Origin: Calvatia gigantea
Taxonomy: Eukaryota > Basidiomycota > Agaricomycetes > Agaricales > Lycoperdaceae
Assembly: GCA_025093985.1 (NCBI GenBank)
Contig: JACAAK010000002.1
Location: 2,976,001 to 3,040,000 of the forward strand
Length of the DNA stretch: 64,000 nucleotides
Reading direction: 5' to 3'
Positions 1-12,479 of this stretch are shown here, piece by piece. Below the pieces are notes generated by a model. The model was not told where the DNA came from. It worked only from the letters and a program-made list of their open reading frames with translations, and did no database searches. Each line of letters begins with the position of its first letter. Position 1 is the first letter of the stretch. The position numbers and the translations under genes were made by a program.

Positions 1-449
1 ACGACCTACACCAGACTCGTTTTTATTCTTCTTCTGTCTCTGTACCATATGCATCTCACTTTACTTCATTTGATTCTCCACTTGCTCACGGTTATCCTAT
101 TGTTCCTGCCCCAAAGTCTTCTGCCTCCTCATTCCCGGCCGTTTTTGAAGATGCCTTACCCTACCGTGATATCGACGACATAGAAGATTCCTCAGTACCA
201 GATGCGATAGAGGACGTGTCCGATGACGAGTCAGATACTATTTCCACCCCTTCGTCCGGCCGGTCCATTACCTCCTTATCTCTTGATTCGAGCACAAGTG
301 CAAGTTCTTCAGCCGAGCGTAGCCATTTGAGGCACTCACTACCTCATGCATTCGGCGACAAGAATACACCTTATCTCAACCTGTTCGAGTTGGATCCACT
401 TCCCTTCGCCGAAGAACCGTTTCACCATCCATTCCACCGCGCTTATTAA
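1..449 (+). CDS. 3' end of an unidentified gene (partial)
   Basis: An open frame enters from the left edge (first full codon at base 3) and ends at a TAA at 447-449. It would encode about 148 residues of the C-terminus. The segment is rich in Ser, Pro and acidic residues: a DDIEDSS stretch and a VSDDESD stretch are followed by a long Ser/Thr run, and the protein ends PFHRAY. No enzymatic motif or membrane segment is visible. It looks like a disordered tail of a regulatory or scaffold protein. I do not recognise the family. There is no ATG in this frame before base 216, so the start lies outside the window. Confidence 0.55.
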   Translation, partial: DLHQTRFYSSSVSVPYASHFTSFDSPLAHGYPIVPAPKSSASSFPAVFEDALPYRDIDDIEDSSVPDAIEDVSDDESDTISTPSSGRSITSLSLDSSTSASSSAERSHLRHSLPHAFGDKNTPYLNLFELDPLPFAEEPFHHPFHRAY

Positions 450-755
450 GTGTTCCTCTCTTTATCTTACTTTGACTACTTCGTTATCCTTGTCACATAT
501 GAATTCCTTCCTCTGTATCTTTGTTTGGGGATTGCTTTCGTGTAGCGTAATAAGGTCACTACAGCGTCTGACATACGTAATCTTACTTATCGCTACCATA
601 TATGCTTGTCTTGCTACCAACTGAATTTAGTCTGTTTCCGAATTCCTCCGTTCCATTCTCCACAAAAACAAGTAAATACAGTTTCGTCGGAATCCGTAAG
701 TCTTGGCCGAGGGGAAAGCGCTTGTGCCAACGGGTAACAGGCGAATCCAACATGA
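450..755. other. convergent intergenic spacer
   Basis: The 3' ends of the partial plus-strand gene and the minus-strand SRR1-like gene face each other here. Only short chance frames are present. I see no RNA gene or repeat. Confidence 0.5.
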
Positions 756-1887
756 TCAACTTCCCTGTATTTGATCTGGCGATGCTGAGAACCATTGCCG
801 CAAATCAATATCCGAACGAACGTATTGAACAGCGCTGTTATTAAAGGCAGCAGGCCACTTCTCTGATGGAGGGAGTGGGTGACAAGCCAAGATAGGGGCT
901 GAACGAACAATGATGCACCCGTGAGCTGGTAAAAACGTATTGTATTGAACACGAGGGACTGGCTTCTCACCCGTTCTGACCAGGTACGGTACTCGTTCTT
1001 GCAACTTGTGATGTGGATTACTGTCAATTGCTGTTAAAATGACTCGTAGCAAAAGAATTGACGGAAGCGCCCGTTGGGTTCCCACTTACTTCTCTAGGTA
1101 CTCTTCTAGGTGGTTCGCGAGCAATATGAGCGTTAGAATTTGGTCCTGCGACCAGTTGGCCCTGAGCAGATTGTCATACAACTCCATGTCACAATGCGGC
1201 ATATAGCAAATCGTCGGCTCCTGTAACCGGTATCCAGCATTCTAGAAACACAGCACAGAGGTCGGTCAACAACTTGCGATATGATTGAAACGAATAACTC
1301 AGACGTGCTTTATTCTCCGAGAGCACCTGAAAGCGTAACTCTTTGAGCAATTCAAGGTCTTCTGGTGTGAAAACAGGATCATAAATTGAAACCTTTGCGT
1401 GATCCTGTTGGAGAAAAATGACCCGAAACCCGGGTTAGGCTCATATGTTGACATTCCAAGATGGCGTGATGTGCGTACTATGTTGAGTGCGCGACATAAT
1501 CCTATCAGAAAGGCGAGCTGGACCCGCGAAACAGGAGAAATAGAGGGGCTTCCGAGACCCAGGCAGAGCACAGAAGGCTGGGACCCATGTAATGAGGGTT
1601 TCAGAGAATTTTTTACGATACCTAAGTACAGCAGCACGACAGTTAGAAAGGGGAAAATATGCGGGGTCGCGGCCAAGACAAAAGAACTCCAACTATGACG
1701 AACTCTGACACTGTGAGAACCATTCACTCTGCTGCGATATTTCGTCCCTGGTACACTGCAACAGAACTGACAGGGGTGGCCGTTCTCTGTGCAGCGGCCT
1801 GTGCTTCCTCTTTTTGCGGGGCTTAACAGGTGTAAATTCGGAGTAAGAGAAGGGGGTAGTAGCCACTTCACCCATGGATCCGCTCAT
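756..1887 (-). CDS. SRR1-like domain protein
   Basis: The spliced minus-strand product has the hallmarks of the SRR1 family (plant SRR1, fungal and animal SRR1-like). An N-terminal basic stretch (TPVKPRKKRKHRP) leads to EWFSQC. Next come the conserved VLCLGLGSPS turn, YDPVFTPEDLELL, the CYMPHCDMELYDNLLRANW block and a final PAAFNNSAVQYVR. Supported exons are 1710-1887, 1479-1621 and one starting at 1404, with later exons down to the TGA at 756-758. The third intron's donor is unclear: staying in frame needs a GC donor after SENK. The chosen start is ATG at 1885-1887; upstream in-frame codons are not ATG. SRR1 proteins are linked to clock and heme-related regulation in other eukaryotes, but the biochemical role is unknown. 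Confidence 0.8.
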
Positions 1888-2571
1888 TGCGGACGCTAAG
1901 AACTTGAGATGGTCCACAAAATTTACCCGTCATCATCCAGCAACGCCAGAGATCATCAACTACAGAAGCAAACAAAGTCAAACAATACAGACCCCCTTTG
2001 TGGAAGTGATGAACCAGCTCATCAGCCCCACTGCCAGCTCACCTGATCCGGTTCACAAACAAACGACCCTTCCACTTACACTTTCCGTCTTCCATGAGAG
2101 TCAGGGTAAGAATTAACAGTGCAAGACAACACGTTTTAGGGTTTTGACTCAAGTTGGCAATCACAAGCACCGCACGAACAAGTCCTACTGCTCGGGTCCC
2201 CGTTGCTTGAACAAATTTAGGATGTGCCGCTATCATATCGAACATACCACTCTGCAGAAGGCCAATTGGGCGATAAGCGACCCACACCTTGTTCGCTCAG
2301 TCTTCATAATCATCTGCCTTTCAAATATTTCGCCTCAAGTTAAGCACGGCTTACAGTGCGCTATTAATGGCAGCGGCGCTACAAGAGTTCTCCATAGAAC
2401 CACCGGGTCAGGTGTCACATCTCCCCCGTAATCTTCCATTGAGAGAGCGTAAGCATTGTAATTAATAACTCAAAAGAAAGTGGAGAAAATCATGCACGAC
2501 CTAGTTCCCGACTGTGAATGAGACGGGTCTTTTTACAATTAAGTGACGAAAACAACGAAAGACCTCTGGGA
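1888..2571. other. intergenic region upstream of the SRR1-like gene
   Basis: This 680-bp spacer holds the promoter of the SRR1-like gene and the 3' flank of TMA20, both on the minus strand. Short frames on both strands have no recognisable homology and no convincing splice structure. No repeat stands out. Confidence 0.5.
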
Positions 2572-3363
2572 TCACAGGCTCCTCAGAGCCCAGAGATCGT
2601 CGCCCAGATAAGTAGCGGTCTCGACTCCAACGTCTTTGTTCGTCTTCTTCATCTCTTCCGTGTTCATTTTTGTAATTCCCACCGCAACGGCGTGTTCCTT
2701 GCCTTCTGCGAACACGCCAACGGGGGTACCGGCTTCGAGAGCTGCTTCTGGAGGTGGTAGTTCTCCCCCTTTTGAAGTGAGACCAGGACACATAATCTGT
2801 GCCCCGGCTAAGATAAAGCGAATGGCTCCTCGATCAATCTTTACCGCAGGTAGGATATAAGGATCTAAACGCAAGCGATGAGTGAAGCACGAGGATGGGT
2901 GTCTATGAGCCTATCTCTTCTGGGGACAATTGGCTGATCATTAAAATGAAACTCACATTTATGAAGGATTCGTAATGTCGGGAAGAAGACTTCATCGAAG
3001 CGTTGGAAGAAAAGGGGTTCCCCGTTGACGGTGTATATCGAGATATGGTCTCTGCTATGCACGAGGGAGGGTAAGTATCTTCATTGCTGCGTCCTTTTAT
3101 CTTATCATGACTACAAACGGGTGACCGACCATTTGACGTGTACCAAGCCCTCCTTCTTCGGCCAGATAGCTTCTAGTGTCTCTGGCTCTATCTTCCATTG
3201 CGAGAGAATTGCTGCTCTGATGGTTCGTTGCACTTTAGACTTCTCAAGCGTCTGGGCAGCGATATCAGAAGAAGGCGTGAATCTGTCATATCCCCAAGGC
3301 GATCATTAGTCAAAATTTCGGACAAGACCACACGATTCGCTATGCCACTGACTTTTTGAACAT
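2572..3363 (-). CDS. TMA20: MCT-1/Tma20 family ribosome-associated PUA protein
   Basis: Four exons, 3353-3363, 3130-3282, 2957-3054 and 2572-2864, splice to 184 codons plus TGA, close to yeast Tma20 (181 aa). The protein starts MFKKFTPSSD, continues with SKVQRTIRAAI and IWPKKEGLVHVKC, then ISIYTVNGEPLFFQ, and ends with a PUA domain: KIDRGAIRFILAGAQIMCPG, then FAEGKEHAVAVG and YLGDDLW. Tma20/MCTS1 pairs with Tma22/DENR to recycle post-termination 40S subunits and support reinitiation. The first coding exon is only 11 nt (ATG TTC AAA AA), but the splice recreates the family's MFKKF start, so I trust it. CRM1 follows upstream in the same orientation. Confidence 0.93.
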
Positions 3364-3785
3364 ACTATGAACTGTATGTCGTTTCAGGCGGAAGATAAGG
3401 CGTGAAGATAGTGGAGATAACGTTAGTAGTTATAGCCCTATAGGATACGATGACGTTAAGGTCTAAGGCATAGGCTTGGTGGGCTATGATATCAATACTT
3501 CTGTTATCTCGTGACGTCAACAGCGATCAGCTAAGCTATATAATACAGCGTTGAAACTTCGTTACAACCGTAGAAATTCGTATTTGTGTTCTACATTACG
3601 GTTCCCTAGAAGTACATAAGATTACGGTAAAACGAAAGCCAAAACGTGAAAGCCAGACTACTTGAGGGGCTATAAACAAGCTGAGGGTGAAAGAGTGGCG
3701 AAGAGGATCAAATGGGGAAGGTTCAAAAAGACGTAAAATGGCTTTATCCTGAAACGTAAGATATGATTGATCCTTTCCACCGAAA
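3364..3785. other. spacer between CRM1 3' end and TMA20
   Basis: About 420 bp of AT-richer DNA acting as TMA20 promoter and CRM1 3' flank. No coding frame or RNA gene is evident. Confidence 0.5.
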
Positions 3786-6700
3786 TCAAATGTCCTCGTC
3801 CTTATCTTCTAACTGGTCTGGTTTGAGCATACCGGGGATCCGCATAGCCTGTTGGCGAGCGAGATCCGCCTTCCTTGCGTTTTCAGCTTCTCTCTCTTCC
3901 AAGTACAACTCAGCGTTATCGTCTCCTGAAAATTCTTTGAGCTGGATAAGGAAGTCGCGAAGCGCCAGTTTGAAGCGGTTCAAATCGTTGTAGTACTCGC
4001 TAAGGGCGGCAACGAAGGTTTGTAGCTCCGACCTAAGTAGACAGCAAACTGAGCTTACGGAGACGCTGGAAGCTGGCAGGTACGTACATATGGACATGAG
4101 GGAAAGCATTCTTGAGCAGGTTAGTGATGTATTCACGCAGGAATGCTACGTTAGTCATGTTGGGGTCGGGGGCAGCCGTGGGATCAAACAAGGGTGTTTG
4201 AATGACATTAAGCTCGACAAGCTGATACAAACGGGCGAGCAAGGCGCTTTGGAGCTTAAAGCCGCTCTTGTGGTCAGCATCTGTCAGGACGAAGAATATA
4301 TCCTGGACCATGTTGAGGTAATATTGTTGGAAGAACGCATTGGTGATAGCCGGGTCTGCGGCATTTGCAAAGTTGTTTACGACCTCGAGGCAAACTGAAA
4401 GTGGCGTTGTGAGCTAAACATACGAATGAAGTGTGATGTTCTTCTTACGGTTGAGCCCAGTGTCAGCAATGTCACGCATTGTATGTTTGATGGCCCAAAT
4501 GATGCTATCCATGAATAGTTTAAACTGAGCCGGAGGGATTCCGAGTAGTGCTTCAAGGAACATTTGTCAGCCAATACCAAAGGCAATAATAGTGGCTTTC
4601 CATACCTGGGAAGCAATACAGATTGATGGCGCGCAAAAGCTTGAAGAACCCAACCCGATGTTCGGGGAATTCAGCAAAGTCTTGGTTAATCATATTTAAA
4701 GTAGGCTCAAAGACCGCGTCCAGGGTTGCGGGAACTTGGGGTGTCAAATGGCCCTGTCCGGGGTAAGATGGTATCAAAAGAGAATAGCAAAGAAACCAAC
4801 CTGTAGACGAGTTGTGATAGTAGCCATAACGTTGAGGACTTCCGCATCTCGGGCCGCAGGAACATTACGGTTATAATCTCCGAGGATAGCATCAAGGAGT
4901 GGAGGGATGAAGTTATTGTTAACGGCTTCGAGGTCTTCCGCTTTCTTGATGTATGTTTCCATCAGTTTGAGGATTTCCTTTTTCACGGTCCTCAGTTGCC
5001 GGACCTTTGGAGTTCTTGTAGCGACGAGACCTATAAATTCCTGTTAATCCGGTATCGTGGGACCACTTGATGGATCGTACCATCTTTAACCACAGTTTCG
5101 CTGATGATCCCACTGACAGCCTTGTAGAGTCCAAGCATATCAAGGAAGATGCGACCGAGTTGAGGAAGGTAGAAACTGCCAATCGAGGTGCATGCAGAAA
5201 CATTCGTCTTCAGGACATTGGAGAGGATTTTGATGTTGTCGTTGACCGATAGGACATCGAGACTTTGTGCAGCTTGGGCCATGAGAGAGTCCCACTAAAG
5301 AAAGGTGGTCAACATATTGAAGTATGCGACTTAGGGTGACATACAGCATTATTCGGAAGTTCCATGAGTTTAGAAATGAGTTTCTCTTGCTGGGGTTTGT
5401 TTGGCTGAGCGGAAATCATGTAACCAACAGCTTCATAGAAGGTGTGCACCTAGAATCAAATGTGGTCAGAACAACAGATATACAACTTCATCAAACGCAC
5501 TTGTAGGGGCGACAGGTCCACGGTAATGCGATGTAGCGAGCGAAGAATGTCATCGATGAACGGTTCCGATTCTCCGCTTTGTTGCATCACGAAATGTTTT
5601 CTACATTTCTGCGCAATCTTGATGAATGTGTCGCAAGCCATGTCTTGTACACCTAGCAGACAGAATATGTATGGAGGTAGAAAAAGAAAGAGGGCGATAT
5701 ACTCACCTTCGTGGGTCTCGTGCATGAACTCGAACAGCTTATTGACGACAGTCTTCAAGAATTTCCAGTGGGCCTTAAGGAAGCGAGGATATTGTCCGAC
5801 GATGTACATAATGTCGGAGGCAACAACAGCCTTGTTATCCTTTCCCCGCTTTATTTCGCAAAGACCCAAAAGGTCTTTAATGACGGTGACCAAGAAACGT
5901 TTTTCCGTTTCTTCGTCTGAAAACAAAGTGTTATATATGACGCCCAGAGAAGTCACTGGCGAACTCACTCATAGCACCAGATATTGAGCCAATAGCCCAA
6001 CAAAGGGTGTTAAGATTATTCCAAGACCACTCGGAGCCATCAACTTGCTTGGCGAGTTTCTCTGTGAGGATCGTCTCGGTGTCTGTGACGTCTAGATGTG
6101 TCAGATATACGAGCAATTCTCTCATGGACTTGTAAAGCACGATTGTGTCGCTCTCTTTCATGAATTCTCGCACGATCTCTCCTTCTTCGTTTTCAACGAT
6201 AAGAACCTGAGTATTTATATATGAGAATAAGCCAAAACTAACGAAGCAAAAGCGTACCTCCTCTGGCTTCACCATCTTCTCAATGACAACCAACCGCAGA
6301 TTCGACAATACATCGCTGTAAATATTCTTGCGCAACGACATTCCATTTAACATGTTTTGGCCGTTGCTTCCACCCAAGCTGAGTCCCATTAGCATACTTG
6401 ATTCCCCAATGGGTAAGCTTTGTATCTCTTCGTAAAGCTCCGCCACGAGCTTCAGCCAGTACTCCAAACAGATCTTGAAGATCTCGCGTTCGTCCACCTG
6501 GGACACCTTGACCATATACAGATGGGCGTTGAGTAGTACGTCGCGGTTTTCTTCTGTTTCAACCGCGCGCAGATGGTTCGATAAGAAATTGGAAAGGAAA
6601 AGGGCGAGATTGAGAACCAGTTCTTGGCCATTGTCACCAGCTTCCGCGTAGGCCTGAGCGATATTTGTACTTGGAGGGATCATCCGGTTAATAGAGGTCA

Positions 6701-7869
6701 TGACCATCGCGAACAGGATTACGAATTTGGGATCATATTCTGGCCCGACGTTGAGAGCGGCGATCTCAGCAAGACATTTTAACGTCACCGTCCGAAATTC
6801 GGGGGTTTCAAGGAACTGATAAGAGCAATAAATAAAGCATGAGAGAGACACGAACAAAACAGCAATTACTCACGCGAGTCAGAAGTAGATCAATGATTCT
6901 TGTCTCGAAAATGTAACCCAACGGAATCCAGTTCAGGAAGCGTAGAAGAGTTTCTAAGGTCGCCTTGATGAGGGATGTTTTGTTGGCCTCTTCAAGAACT
7001 TCCGAGCATAGTTTGAAGATCTCAGAGAACTCGCCGCACATTTGGTTCTTTAAGTTTCTGATCTTCGTTTGTGTCATTTGTTCGGCGGAGAAATCAAAGA
7101 TCTCCTCCGAAAGCAGCTTGAGAATTACCATGTTGTTTTCGCACAAGGAGAGATTAGTTTTGGACGATTCGACTAATTCTGAGATGAAGGTTGGCCAGTT
7201 ATGCGGCCACTCCTGTTTGAGAATCTGCAATCGGTATCAGTTGTGACAGGATTCGTGCGAACACCGGAATACACGCCTGGACGAGTGCAAGGTTGAGTTT
7301 GTTGATATATGTCTTCTCTTTTCGCAAAGAAGCCTCATCGGAGGCAACTTTCACCGCGACACCAACAATGAAGTTCCGAATGCCTGTGAGATTTCATCGT
7401 GGGCTTTCTGGATGGCGGCCCAAGGAAAACAAGCAACACACCTTGCCGTTGACCGTCAGGTAGGGTTTTCCATCTTGTCAGAATGAGCTTCTCCAAGATT
7501 TGGAGACCGATGTACTATTCATCCTTAATCACTGCAGCGGAGTAGTGCGTCAGAATACCGTACCTTTGATTGAGGGTACGATGACTTTTCAAGAATATCT
7601 GGGACTCTCGTCCATGAGTCTGGATGCTCCTGGAATTGAGTTAGGATTTGTTGGGCCATTTGTTGCTTCAGGGTTTATTATCAGATCGAGATAAAAGGAG
7701 ACGCGTATGTACTGCAGACAAAACCCACCTCGGGTCCTCCGCCAGCGTAAAGGGCCATGACGACCTTATCAAGAAGACCGATATCAAACTCCCTCGAGAA
7801 ATCGAGTAGACTCTGGAGATATGATCAACATGGGTGGCCAGACGCGTTGGGGTCAGTACTTGCCTCCAT
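3786..7869 (-). CDS. CRM1: exportin-1 / CRM1 nuclear export receptor
   Basis: Multi-exon gene for the karyopherin that carries leucine-rich NES cargo with Ran-GTP out of the nucleus. The N-terminus reads [20 protein letters not shown], and the importin-beta N region follows ([19 protein letters not shown]). Next come [17 protein letters not shown] HEAT repeats, [18 protein letters not shown] and [21 protein letters not shown]. The NES-groove helices follow ([41 protein letters not shown]), and the protein ends [15 protein letters not shown] before TGA at 3786-3788. Expected size is about 1,070 aa, as in the family. The first coding exon is only ATG GAG (7864-7869); the 51-bp intron behind it uses a GC donor (GCAAGT) and an AG at 7813. 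At least ten introns are visible. No frameshift was found. Confidence 0.95.
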
Positions 7870-8162
7870 GCTAGCTTGGCAGGATTATTAGCAGATATTC
7901 AGGACGAAATGGGTGGAGATAATGGTGGCGAGAGGAAGAGAGACAGCTTGATGTACTCGCTGGGCAAAGGGTGGACGAGCACTTTGGGAGCTGTGTAAGG
8001 TCTGTAATCCGCTGATCACGAGATCTTAGCGTCGGCTGAGTTTCAATGGCGAGAACACCGAGCGTAGGGTTAGGGGTTGACGTCGCACATTCGCAGAAGT
8101 CTTAGACTGTGAAAAGGAAAGGTGAGCTTGGGAAATCCATCTCTCTCCCTAAACTATTCTTA

Positions 8163-9443
8163 ATGGCCCTTCAAGATATTCCAGATACACAGAAAGCATG
8201 GCTTGTTACTCGACGGGGCGAGCCAGCACAGTCATTGAAATTGGTAACCGACTGGCCAGTGCCCAAGAAGCTCAGGGCAGGAGAGGCTCTCGTCCGTGTC
8301 CAAGCTGGAGCCTTGAATCCAGTGTGAGTTACGCACGTTGTCCAGCCATGCGGTGTATTCATGTAGACAGTGGTTGGAAATTAATGAAAATAGTGCCCAA
8401 TTTTATTGCTCGCCGACCCCACATCGCGGAGTATGACTTTTCTGGTGTCATCGTCGGTTCCAACGGAACGCGGTTCAAGAATGGTGATGAAGTATTTGGA
8501 TGGATTCGCTCACGTATGATTTACTTCATTCTAATAAGGGGGCGAAGTCTCACCGGCATCATGTCAGAGCTCACAACCAAGCCTGGTCAAGGCGCTCTCG
8601 CCCAATTTACTCGTGTACCCGCCGATAATCTCGTCATTCGGCCCCAGAATATCACTCCCATCCAAGCTGCTGGTTTAACTCTAGCGGGCCTGACGGCTTA
8701 CCAAGCACTTCATGAGATAGCAAATATCGAAGCCGAACAGACCGTGTTCATCAGCGGTGGTAGTACCGCAGTGGGCGCCTTCGCGATCCAAATTGCCAAG
8801 GCTGCTGGCGCCAAGGTCACTGCGACTGCATCCGCCAAGAATGAGGCTTTTGTCCGCGGCCTCGGAGCGGACGAATTTATTGACTACTCGAAAGTCGACC
8901 TTGCGAAGTGTCTGATTGAAAGAGGACCATCCCCTAAATTCAACATCATTTTTGATGCCGTAGGTTCAGTAGATCCCACATTGTACACCTCGAGCGAGGC
9001 TTATCTCGCTCCTAACGGCGTCTTCGTCACGACTGGTCCACTACCACGGAAAGCTTCAGCCCTCGAATTCTGGCAGCTGTTGAAGTCTCTCGGCGCAGCC
9101 ATCACACCTCGTTGGCTGGGGGGGACGAGGCGAGTATATAGGCGCGTCGACATGATCATTGCTTCTTATTAGTGCACTAATTGAAATGAGAGCAGAATTG
9201 TTTACGTCAAAAATAAACAGGAGGATCTTCGAGCTTTGCAGCAGTTGGTTGCGAACGGTCAGAGCCAAACCCTTTGCCACGCTGGGCAGAGATCGGAACG
9301 TTATTGACCATCTCTTAGGATCTGTCAAGCCCATCGTAGACTCTGTCTTTGATTTTGATGGAGTTCTTGGGGCGTATGAACGCATAATGACGACTCGTGC
9401 TACGGGTAAGGTTGTAGTGAAGGTAGAACCCGCTGTGAACTAG
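8163..9443 (+). CDS. zinc-type alcohol dehydrogenase-like / quinone oxidoreductase (MDR family)
   Basis: Medium-chain dehydrogenase/reductase. Exon 1 (8163-8323) has KAWLVTRRGEPAQSL and the GroES-like fold GEALVRVQAGALNPV. Exon 2 (8371-8513) carries AEYDFSGVIVGSNGTRFKNG and exon 3 starts at 8568. The Rossmann core reads TVFISGGSTAVGAFAIQIAK, then GADEFIDYSK and FNIIFDAVGSVDP. After splicing, the C-terminus reads EDLRALQQLVANGSVKPIVDSV and ends in GKVVVKVEPAVN. It lacks catalytic-zinc ligands in the visible segments, as in NADPH-dependent enone or quinone reductases. The exon 3/4 joint near 9130-9213 can be made with a GC donor or with GTATAT plus an alternative acceptor, so it is uncertain. 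Substrate unknown. Confidence 0.85.
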
Positions 9444-9656
9444 TACTGCGAAATATTAAGTGTAACCCACGCATATATCATTTCAGTAGATTAACAACTT
9501 TGGGAATACTTTTGACGAACTCCTGAGGTTCACAAGCAATTTGGTTGATTGCAAAACACTCACAGAATCACCATCAACGTTTCAACTGTGATCAGACCCC
9601 TGCTTTTTCTTTTTTTTTGTTAAATCATCATCAGACCCCTGCTTAGCCTTTCTGAA

Positions 9657-10276
9657 ATGCGCGCATTTGTCACAATCGGCTCAACCAAATTCAATTCTCT
9701 CATAACCGAAATACTCTCCTCCAGAACCCTCAGCGCGTTGAAAGACAAAGGCTACTCAACACTAAGCATACAGTGCGGAGATTCCTCCTTTGCACACTCT
9801 GCGTTGGTTTCCAATGGAGAGATCGCATCCCTTGTACTTGAAGGAGTTTCGGTAGAACTCTGGAAGTTCAAACCATCTCTACGCGAAGAATTCGAGAGAG
9901 CGGATTTAATCATTGGTCATGCTGGTCAGACACGGTGGATTCTGGTTGAACAGCAGTATTAACGGGTAGCAGGTTCTGGGACAATGATTGAGATCCTTCG
10001 CCTACCCAAGCCCCTGATCGTTGTGCCCAATTCAACACTCCTCCACAACCACCAGGAGGAGCTAGCACAAGCCCTGAAGGGACAAGGGTACCTTGAAGCG
10101 AGTACTATTGAGTAATTGCGTTTTCGTGTATAAGGCCGTTCTTGTTGATAACGGGAAAAAATAGCAATCTGGCAGAAACAATACGGACATTCGACAAAGC
10201 TACACTCATTCCCTTCCCACCATTCGACGGCAGCAAATTCCGGCAGTTACTGGATGAGGAGATGGGTTTTATGTAG
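9657..10276 (+). CDS. ALG13: UDP-GlcNAc transferase catalytic subunit ALG13
   Basis: Three exons (9657-9924, 9973-10111, 10165-10276) give 172 residues, typical of fungal Alg13. It opens MRAFVTIGSTKFNSLI (the GT-B donor-side start). It continues with ADLIIGHAGSGTMIEIL, the conserved nucleotide-sugar site, then PKPLIVVPNSTLLHNHQEELA, where the family places the HQ/E motif. The C-terminus is LIPFPPFDGSKF...DEEMGFM. Alg13 pairs with the membrane anchor Alg14 to add the second GlcNAc to dolichyl-PP-GlcNAc on the cytosolic face of the ER. It lies 88 bp upstream of TRM9 on the same strand. ALG3, a later step of the same glycan pathway, sits 20 kb away. Confidence 0.93.
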
Positions 10277-10363
10277 ATTGTTTCCGATCACTTGCACTTC
10301 CAACAGTACATATGGCCTTTGCTTTTCCTCCAACTACCATTCCCGCCTCAGGCCTCAACCTCC

Positions 10364-11338
10364 ATGACTCCAAAAGCTGTCTCTGAGGTCACTGTTGACC
10401 TCGATCCGGAAATTTACGAAACCCAAAACGTCCACGAAGTGTACGATAAGATTGCCAGCCACTTTTCAAGTACTAGATACAAGGTAGGCGCGTCCCCATT
10501 CCACTCCTTGTGTTGACGTAGCACCCGAGCTAGCCATGGCCGATTATTGTGAATTTTCTATCAGAGTTACCTGATGGTTGGATCGGACTTGACTCTGGGA
10601 CGGGGAACGGGAAATACCTCCCCTTGGACCGACAAGCGAAAATATGGACGATCGGTTTGGACAGGAGCATTAATCTCCTCGGGATTGCTCAAGGAGCCGG
10701 GGGTAAAGCGCGGGACGTCGTGCTGGGAAATGTCCTGGACTACTGCTGGAGGACCCATGCTTTTGTATGTGGATGGAACATGTATCCGTTATTCGCTGGT
10801 GATACTATTTAATGTCAGGATTACGCTATTTCTATTGCAACGATCCATCACCTCGCTACACCCAGGAGGAGAATGCTTGCAGTTCAGGTTAATTATCGAT
10901 TGGTTCGACAGTAATAAATTTCAATTGACGAGTTTATAGCGCCTCCTGCAAGCTGTGTCATCTGAACATGGTCGTGTCCTCATCTATGTGTGGGCCATAG
11001 AACAAGATGAGCTCTCCAAAAGAATCGTTCCGCAAGGGGAGCTCAACGAGACGGGCGCAGGCAAGGACGTCGTTGTACCATGGGTGTTGTCAAAACAAAG
11101 TGCGGCGTTAGGCCAAACCCCGTCTGGAGAGAGTCAAGAACAGGTCTATAACCGATACTACCACATGTTTGCGAAGGGCGAACTGACGGAGCTCGTCCAT
11201 AAAGCTTCTGCGGAACTCAGCCTCATGGTTGGGGTTGCAACTGGACAACCTCCGTTGACACAGGGAGTCGAAATTGTGCAGGATGGTTGGGAGAGGTCGA
11301 ACTACTATATCGAGCTTCGAAGATGGTGTATTCCTTGA
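10364..11338 (+). CDS. TRM9: tRNA (uridine wobble) methyltransferase TRM9/ABH8-like
   Basis: Spliced product begins MTPKAVSEVTVDLDPEIYE and continues YDKIASHFSSTRYKPWPIIV. The SAM-binding motif I is GLDSGTGNGKYLP, followed by DRSINLLGIAQ, GNVLDYCWR and DYAISIATIHHLATPRRR, all diagnostic for Trm9. The last exon holds VLIYVWAIEQDELSKR, VPWVLSKQ and YNRYYHMFAKGELTELV. Trm9 with Trm112 finishes mcm5U at the wobble position of some tRNAs. The ATG at 10364 is the first in frame; the upstream in-frame extension lacks ATG. Introns are short: one starts right after TRYK and one after THAF. Confidence 0.92.
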
Positions 11339-11418
11339 TCCTGCCATCTCGACACCATTTCATCCGGAAACAAGATGCATTGAAAGCGTGGAGAAAATAT
11401 GATGATACATGAATGAAT

Positions 11419-12165
<747 letters not shown>

Positions 12166-12479
12166 CTGATGTAAGTGTTAGCATATCCCAAACATTGCGA
12201 CGGCATCCATTCCCGGAAACGAGCGTCACGGCAGAACAGAACGGCCAAGATGTAGACAGGGGGTACACTGGGATAACGGACCTTTTAAATTTCACGATGG
12301 ACGAGATCGACGAGCCCGACGGCGGAAATGGCGACGGCAATACCAACCATGCTGAGGAGGTTGTTTGGTGCTGGTGGCAGTTGTTTTGCTACGTCTGCGT
12401 AAATAAACACATGACCCTTAAATTCTGTTGCTTTGTTATAATTAAGTTTCCCCAAACTATTGACTTGGGTTTTGCTGCG
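12166..12479. promoter_or_regulatory. bidirectional promoter region of EGD2 and TSC1
   Basis: Both start codons face away from this 314-bp spacer, so it must hold the 5' leaders and promoters of both genes. An ATG frame runs through it in phase with TSC1 (for example at 12297), but the encoded residues (WCWWQLFCYVCV) look non-protein-like. I therefore place the TSC1 start at 12480. Confidence 0.5.

Noticed and set aside
1040..1066. AAAAGAATTGACGGAAGCGC resembles a universal 18S rRNA motif
   Set aside because: Only about 16 bases match. Flanks do not fit rRNA on either side, and the bases lie in an intron of the SRR1-like gene.
5460..5987. 175-codon plus-strand frame opposite CRM1
   Set aside because: It mirrors conserved CRM1 exons and has no homology of its own; the opposite strand explains the open frame.
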